Assembly (NCBI GenBank): GCA_011033025.1
Contig: WFMF01000155.1
Location: 124,001 to 188,000, forward strand
DNA length: 64,000 nucleotides
From: Beroe forskalii
Taxonomy: Eukaryota > Ctenophora > Nuda > Beroida > Beroidae
Direction of reading: 5' to 3'
Shown: positions 57,801 through 64,000 of the stretch, one piece after another
How positions within the stretch are numbered: position 1 is the stretch's first letter
Layout of the letters: each line of letters opens with the position of its first letter
Made by a program: the position numbers and the translations under genes
Notes under the pieces: model-generated
Databases searched by the model: none
What the model was told of the DNA's origin: nothing
The model's input: only the letters and a program-made list of their open reading frames with translations

Positions 57801-58637
57801 AATCTGTGGTGAAAATTATAATTATTTTTATATATATGTTCGTTTGAGAACTTCTTCCCTTTCAAATCACACCTTTTCCTTTCAAGTCTTTGAAGTCCTG
57901 GCTTTGTGCAGGTTTACCTTTGTTTTTTCTCTGTCCTCTGTAAGCTTTCTCCCCGTGTTGTTTATACCACAGTAACCTTGTGATAATCAGTGTTTTTCTC
58001 TTCCTCTGAAGTGAAGCAATACTAGGTTTCAATGTGTCTCATAATATATTAGTATCAGAGGTGTGTACATTTTAAGTTGTTTTGTGTCATATGCTTGGAT
58101 GTTAACTCTCGGTTGAAACTTTGAGATTCCGCAAAATTAGAGTCCCAATTCCAACAATTCTTGATGTTAGAAGTCGATCTCGAATGTCAGTTGAAATGCA
58201 ACCCTATATGTGCTTCAAGTGCCCCGTTTCTCTAGTCTCTATTTATAGGCCCCCTATTTATAGCGAAATATTTTCTTACGAATTGCATATTCGATATTTC
58301 GATCATCGATTATAGTCTTGTACATGTAGATTTATGAAGTCCGAATTATAGGAAATAGCAATTTGAACATTAATCATTAACTTCATGGTATGGTCAGACA
58401 CATTTGCATGCGTAACAGTGTCGAAAGTTCTCAAAGCATTGCTTACCAGGCCTAATATTGCAATATCGGTACATTGGTTAGCGTTTATTTGACAGAATGT
58501 ATCGAGTGCAACATAATGCATTAATCATAAAGTGTCTGAGTAAAACTGTCTGAGTGTCAAGGATGGTGTAACCGTATCAAAAGCATCGAATAGACAAATT
58601 TGTATGAAGGCCGATGTATTTAGGTTAATTAGGTATA
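54835..58637. other. Long AT-rich stretch after RAB28
   Basis: Starts with the RAB28 3' UTR; an AATAAA at 55419 is a possible end. CT-rich run at 57730-57770. CACGTGA-type E-box words cluster at 56495-57150 (for example GATCACGTGACC near 56495, TCACGTGATG near 57112, GTCACGTGTC near 57155). No coding region recognised. Confidence 0.35.
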
Positions 58638-58873
58638 AGGCACCCGTAACGTTTGTCGGTCGATCGAATGGAATTGGTCGATCGATCAACTCCATTTGAA
58701 CGAATGATGTGTTTTAATGGTCCCTGTTGACTTGAATCGTGTTTAAATGAGCAATATTTAGTTGTTTCCCTACTAGCTTAAAGATTTTCTATTAAAAACA
58801 CATCAGTCGATCAAATGAAGTTGATCAATCGACCAATTCCATTCGATCGACCGACGAACGTTACATGTGCCTG
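58638..58873. mobile_element. Fold-back element with TIRs of about 75 bp
   Basis: Left arm GGCACCCGTAACGTTTGTCG then GTCGATCGAATGGAATTGGT; the right arm is its reverse complement with few changes (AATTCCATTCGATCGACCGA then CGAACGTTACATGTGCC). The arms also share GTGTTTTAA/TTAAAAACAC further in. About 80 bp of unrelated centre. No coding capacity. Confidence 0.85.
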
Positions 58874-59102
58874 AGTCTACTGGCATGAAGCACTGAACAA
58901 GGCTGATGAATCTTATCCTAACTCATGACGTTGAAATGCACTAAGGAATTTAATGAAATGTGTTCTCCCTATTTGGAAAGGGTCCATACTGGTGACATTA
59001 CTCGTAAATAGAATTGTCCCCGTCGCACATTCTTATTACGTGTTTGTAGCGCGCATGTCATTTTATCGTTAAAAAGCAAAAACTGTTTGTCCGCAGTGTA
59101 AC

Positions 59103-59162
59103 AAAAAACTGCGCGCGCGGGTTTCCCACAAATCAATGTGACAATTCGCGCGCGCAGTTTTT
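59103..59162. repeat. Hairpin with CG-dinucleotide stem
   Basis: AAAAAACTGCGCGCGCG on the left pairs with CGCGCGCGCAGTTTTT on the right across a loop of about 28 bases. A simple inverted repeat, possibly an element remnant. Confidence 0.75.
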
Positions 59163-60279
59163 AGCGTTCTCCAAGGCATAGCCGAGCTGGTTCATGGCTT
59201 GGAGAAAGATAGAAACCAAAAGGCCTTAAACTAAAGTACTCAATACGTTCTGCAATCCTACACAAGAGGCCGTTAAATCGTGGTATCTTTCATACGAAAA
59301 GTCCGCTCCATTGTTGATTGAGTTTGACGTTGCTTCGTTCATGTTACGTAACACGTGCATAGTGCATACGTGTGATATGGATGTTTGTTCTCAGTGACAA
59401 CAGTAGTAAACATCACTAAACTTTTAACATTTTATGTATTGTGACATTTGACTAAGGAGTAAGGTTATGTTATTGTTCACTACTGATCAGCATTTACAGC
59501 AAAATGTCAACATTGTTGGTTTCTAAAGTCCATACGATATTGAAATGAACTGGCCATTTGACAGCCCATTAATTAAAGTCAGATTGAACTGGAGCATCAT
59601 CTGACATTACTGGTGGATCTATCAAAGTTATGTTAACGTTGGTTTCAGTCTCGGCCATTCCTACTTTCTTGACAATATGAGAATAGGCATAGACTTTAAA
59701 AGTTTAAAATCTTATCGAAGGCTCCTTGTTCTGAGCCTTTTTCTACAACGCCTACATGCTCATGCTTTTAGGGAATGATCTATCTCTAGCTCTGCTGCAT
59801 CTGGTTATTGATTATCCACTTACACTGGCACTCATTCAAAATGTCAAATGACCATCATTCCATTATTCCAGATCATGTTAAATTGTACGTACTTTTGAGT
59901 GGATGCTCATGATAGTTAAAACTGAGAACTGATGCACATGATCAAATTTACTGGTACAATGAACATTGAACTCATTCAGTTATTCTTCTAGAATTTTAGA
60001 ATAGTTGAATTGGAACACGTATTGTTTTTTTGTATACCCACCAAAGCATTGCACTTATTAAATTTAAATTTTATACCAGATTCGATAGCCAAGCTTTGTT
60101 ACGGTTTAATTTCCATCATGGTGAATTAAGTTCCATACCTAGATTTAAAGAACAATTCTTCAATTTCCAGAGCTGCAGCCCTTATTCAAGACTGCAGTTT
60201 GTTTTGATTTTGAGTCATCGGCCATCGCAAAGAATACTGTGCCGTGTACTAACTTTTGATATGCAAATAACACCATTTA

Positions 60280-60340
60280 ACAAACATTCTTAGCATTATT
60301 CCAGTCACAATGTTACTGGAATGATGCTAAGAATGTTTGT
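60280..60340. ncRNA. Near-perfect 26-bp hairpin, candidate pre-miRNA or mini fold-back
   Basis: Arms 60280-60305 (ACAAACATTCTTAGCATTAT...) and 60315-60340 (...ATGCTAAGAATGTTTGT) pair at 25 of 26 positions around a 9-base loop. Size and shape fit a compact animal pre-miRNA, but a short inverted-repeat element is equally possible. No expression evidence. Confidence 0.35.
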
Positions 60341-62072
60341 CACATCATTAAAATTGATTGTTCTTTAGCCTTCGTTAAGTAATTACGGTAGATTAATGAC
60401 ATTAACGACGTGGATTGTTGATCTGTCACAATTTATTGTTGGTCAAATTCTTGGCCGAAACGATGATGTCAATTGTGACAACTGGTAAATCCTTTTACTT
60501 ATCCAATTTGGGTCATGTACAACATTTTTTGATTCTATGTTCACCAAATTCCAGTCGTAATCATTTTCCTGTTGACTTGAGTCGGTAATCAGCATTACAA
60601 AGAGTCTTAGTGGACACACCAGTGGGTACATATTTCAAATTTTGAAAAACATACGGCACAATTCGGTCAGGGCTCACAATAGATACACTTTCAAGACGTT
60701 TCTTTGATGTCTCTTTCACTCACAGCGGACTTCGGCCCATTAATTATTACGCTTTTTAAGATAATGGAACGAAATTCCAATTAATTTAATGGCGGACCTA
60801 ACTTACTACCAAACTTTCTTGGTCTTTGTCCTTTGAGTTGATTCAATACGGTATTTACAGCCGGTTATAAAACTCCATATGCACCATGTAGTGTGCGAAC
60901 GCACCTTATCTAATGCTGAGGAAATCCAACCATGTCAAAGTAGCCGAGGTTAAAAGGTCAGATGTACCTCTGAAATGAGATTAAAATGATCTGCCGTACA
61001 ATGGAAGTGTGTTGGCAGGTAGTCTATTGAATTTGAAATGAGTCGTTTGATTAAATCACAGGCACCAATGGTGCAACCCACTATCGAATTCGGCACTGAA
61101 TTCTTCATAGTCTGGGTATGTACTGGCTTTGTAGTAATTATTAACATCTGGTCTGAGCCGAATTCACCACTTTGTTCAAGATTTTGTGCTTATTATAGGG
61201 TGCTTTAATTAGGGTTAACAACTTACTCTTTTATCTGAATAAGGAAATTGGAATTCTCAAATGAATTCATGCTTTGATGGAGACATCCCGAATAGTATCT
61301 GACAAACAATTGCTTATCCGCTTATCGGCAACCAGCTATGCTGACAGACGAATTAAAGTAATTATTTAAGCTTTCATAATAATTAATTGCAGAGATTCTG
61401 AAGCATCGCTTATGACAAAAATTAAACAGCTCCAATTAAAACTATTAATTTTCTCTGATTATTTTAACGACCGAATATAGACTACGCCCTATGTTGCCCA
61501 TTTAACAACCATTTCCTTATTTCTTATTGATTTTCAAAATGTTTTTTATTAAGTAATAATGACAGTGACAGTCTTCGAAAGAATACCAAAATGCGTTCGT
61601 ACAGTTTGAGTCCGTATTAGAACAAAACTTAGCTGGTTGGTACTGGAAGGCACTATCGGATTTAATCTTTAATTCAAATGGAATCCTCGACCGAAGTTAT
61701 TCTTGAAAGTAAATTTCGCATATTTCATTTAAACCGCAGACTTTACATCGACGGAAGAAAATATTTCGAATTATGTTTTTTCTTTTATATGCCGATTTTA
61801 TCCAATTAATATTCGGAATATTTCTCTGCCCTGGGAAGCATTTTCTTTCGTAACCGTTGATTTCTCGTGAAATTTATCACTGGGTAGCGTTTGCAACATA
61901 GAGAGATCGATTAAATCCGGTCAATGACTACGTGAGCAGGTCATTGCCTGACAAATCCTCCATCATGATTATTGATCACGAATGGTGCGTGAGTCAGATG
62001 AACGTTTTATATGTTTTTGTAGCTCATACCTCACCTTATCACGTTCACTGTTCAGTTCTTTACGAGAGAATA

Positions 62073-62232
62073 ACCCATATGTGTGCAGATGGATGGATCG
62101 ATAAAAACTACGCAAAAATACCATTTACAGAAATTCTATGAAAAATAAATTGCGCGCACTGAAAAATGGGCGTATTCATGATTATCAATTGCTCCATCTA
62201 TCGTTGCATTTACACAGTACACACATATGGGT
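62073..62232. mobile_element. Short TIR element (160 bp)
   Basis: ACCCATATGTGTG at the left is the exact reverse complement of CACACATATGGGT at the right; weaker pairing continues (GATGGATGGATCGATAAA facing CTCCATCTATCG). Its start resembles 20229-20250, and the CATATGTGT tip also resembles family A at 1754 and 24624. Confidence 0.7.
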
Positions 62233-64000
62233 CACAATACGAAACTGGCGTCCACAATCTTGATTGTACGCGGTTGAAATGGACTAGGCCCTATGCTGAA
62301 AATAGCAAATATCGCTCTTGAGAGCTTGTGGGCTCGTTGTTAACAGTATTACAATGTTTCACACAATCATAATCCCGAACCATATCCCGCATCACCCTAT
62401 AAGGGTGGCAAAGGGAGTCGGAATTAGCATAACGTTTAGAATAGAGACTTTGACGTTACTGAATGTCTCTGCTATTCTAAGTCAAGATATATCTGTTGAT
62501 CTCATGAACTTGTGAAATAGTATTACATCAGATTGAATATACTCTATTTGGTTATTCAATCGCAAAGAAAATAGCGAATTGTTAACGATAATCAGATGGA
62601 TATCACTTCTACATGTCATATTGTGATGGTCATTCCTTCCTTCGATACTTAAGTAAACTATTTGAATCGGTATGAATAAAAGCACTATTCAGATTCTCTT
62701 GTTTAATTAATAAGTTATATTTTTTATCCAGTTTGACGGTTCTGCAGTTGGATTTGATTAGATAGATGTATTGAGCCACCAATAAGCCATTAGGAATTTC
62801 AATTTGGAATCTCATCGTTCACTACATACTTAGATAGTATCTGAGATGTATCGATTAACAGAGATTTTGTGACTTGTGCCGGTTATATAAATTTGATCTG
62901 ACCGGATGCGTATTCTTATTATAGTTGTGAACAGTAATCACAGCGCATAGAATGGAACCAACTATTGATCAGCAGCTATACGCAGACATAGGTCTCTGTA
63001 GAAGTTGAATTTTGTATACTGTGGATTAGACGACGCATTTAATCTTCTAATCAGGTAATATTAAGTAAGATCGGCCATTCAACTGCGAGTTAACGACACC
63101 AATAAAGCAGCCTTCATGTCAATAACCATTTACGCAAGTGCATGCTCGTCAAGTGGATCACCAGGGTGGAAATACGTTCACCGGGTTTGTAATTTAGAAT
63201 TGATATTTTCATTCACGTTGATAATCTCTTTTCAAGTCACGTAATTGACGCATTGTTTCCATTTTGATCTACGAATTCCGAGCAAAATTAACTCATGGTC
63301 ATTGGTCATGACTCAGAAAATCCTATGCTGGATTCCCATTTTGATTGTTGAACTTACCAACAAAAAATCTGGTTCTGATTGGTTCCCAGAATTCGCTGTG
63401 ATTTAACCTTTAATTCTGAATTAAAGATGACATACCATACAGTAATTTATGGTTTAGCGTTTATTCAAATTTATTAAATCCACGTCGCTGAGAATTCGAG
63501 AACATATCGCCTGGTTCAGGTTGAGGAATGCCACGTCGTCTAGATACCTAGAATTTAGTAATTTAGAGTGCTACAATCTGTAATCCAGACAATGCGCTAC
63601 GGGAATATGATATCTTTAATCGTAAGATGGCAGAATTAACGCAGCTCAGATTCAGTTAATTTCATGTAGCGGCGGACTTCTTGAACTTGAGAGAGGGTGA
63701 GAGGCCATGTGAGTATGTGTCATTGCGTCAGGTACAGAGAATATTTGGCTAAAAGTTTTCATCATCGTTTAAAATCCTCAAGTAACAAGGGCAAATAATC
63801 GTCCATTTTGTCTAATCACCCCTCTAGAGATTGCAGAGCCTTCTTCAATGAGAGTATTGTACGAGATCTTTTTCAAAAAATCCGCCTTATTCTTTGCAGT
63901 CCTAGATCAGTAAACTATCTCTAAAAGAGTATACCAGCTCTTGATCTAGGTCTGCCATGGTGTCGGGTTAGATGTGAGTAAGAACAAAAAGTCTCAGACA

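Larger units (their letters stand above)
58874..64000. other. No convincing gene to the end of the window
   Basis: Short chance frames only. Apart from the hairpins at 59103 and 60280 and the TIR element at 62073 I see nothing interpretable. It could be a long intron or the upstream region of a gene beyond the window. Confidence 0.35.

Noticed and set aside
1..64000. CRISPR arrays, bacterial operons, tRNA or rRNA genes
   Set aside because: Repeat arrays here lack spacers of constant size with unique content, genes are intron-bearing and animal-like, and no tRNA-type A/B boxes or rRNA sequence were seen.

Overview
The window is animal nuclear DNA. Its protein-coding genes are animal housekeeping and ciliary genes: COG7, RPL23A, RPL5, AMDHD2, OTUD6B, TBP, TBC1D31 and RAB28. 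Most of these are split by short GT-AG introns, and the spacers are AT-rich and full of small non-autonomous transposons and tandem repeats. I cannot name the species. The compact introns, short spacers, lack of a glutamine tract in TBP and the repeat style suggest a non-vertebrate, probably marine, animal.

Layout. 0-3 kb: GC-rich fold-back elements and a TIR element. 3.0-9.4 kb (+): COG7, 14 coding exons plus a likely start-codon-only exon. 9.85-13.2 kb (+): RPL23A and RPL5, only 194 bp apart. 14.7-24.2 kb (-): four consecutive intronless genes (AMDHD2, OTUD6B, TBP and a KH-like orphan), interrupted at 17.75-20.19 kb by two tandem copies of a 1.2-kb Helitron-like element. 24.6-27.2 kb: cluster of TIR and fold-back elements. 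27.6-29.6 kb (-): a five-exon gene for an unrecognised type II membrane protein. 29.6-36.9 kb: no convincing gene. 36.9-48.1 kb (-): TBC1D31, 24 exons, about 1073 codons, with a broken MATE-transporter gene on the opposite strand inside one intron. 50.56-51.75 kb: a 20-bp minisatellite. 52.6-54.8 kb (+): RAB28. 54.9-64 kb: no convincing gene, several hairpin elements.

The most unusual signal is a recurrent one. In COG7, RPL23A, RPL5 and TBC1D31, tandem arrays lie exactly across exon-intron junctions, so the exon edge and its splice site are copied together 2 to 16 times. I count six such arrays (two 3' splice sites and four 5' splice sites). In each array I traced, use of the neighbouring extra copy runs into an in-frame stop, so only the outermost site keeps the protein intact. 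Three more introns carry the same short sequence at both splice sites (11 bp perfect in two, gapped in the third), as expected if they arose by duplication. Together this looks like a genome prone to duplicating sequence at splice junctions, possibly a record of intron gain and growth.

Functional groups: COG7 (Golgi tethering), two large-subunit ribosomal proteins, TBP (basal transcription), AMDHD2 (amino-sugar catabolism), OTUD6B (deubiquitinase), and a divergent pair of cilium/centrosome genes, TBC1D31 and RAB28. All exon coordinates below were worked out by hand from homology and GT-AG rules; none has been tested against transcripts.
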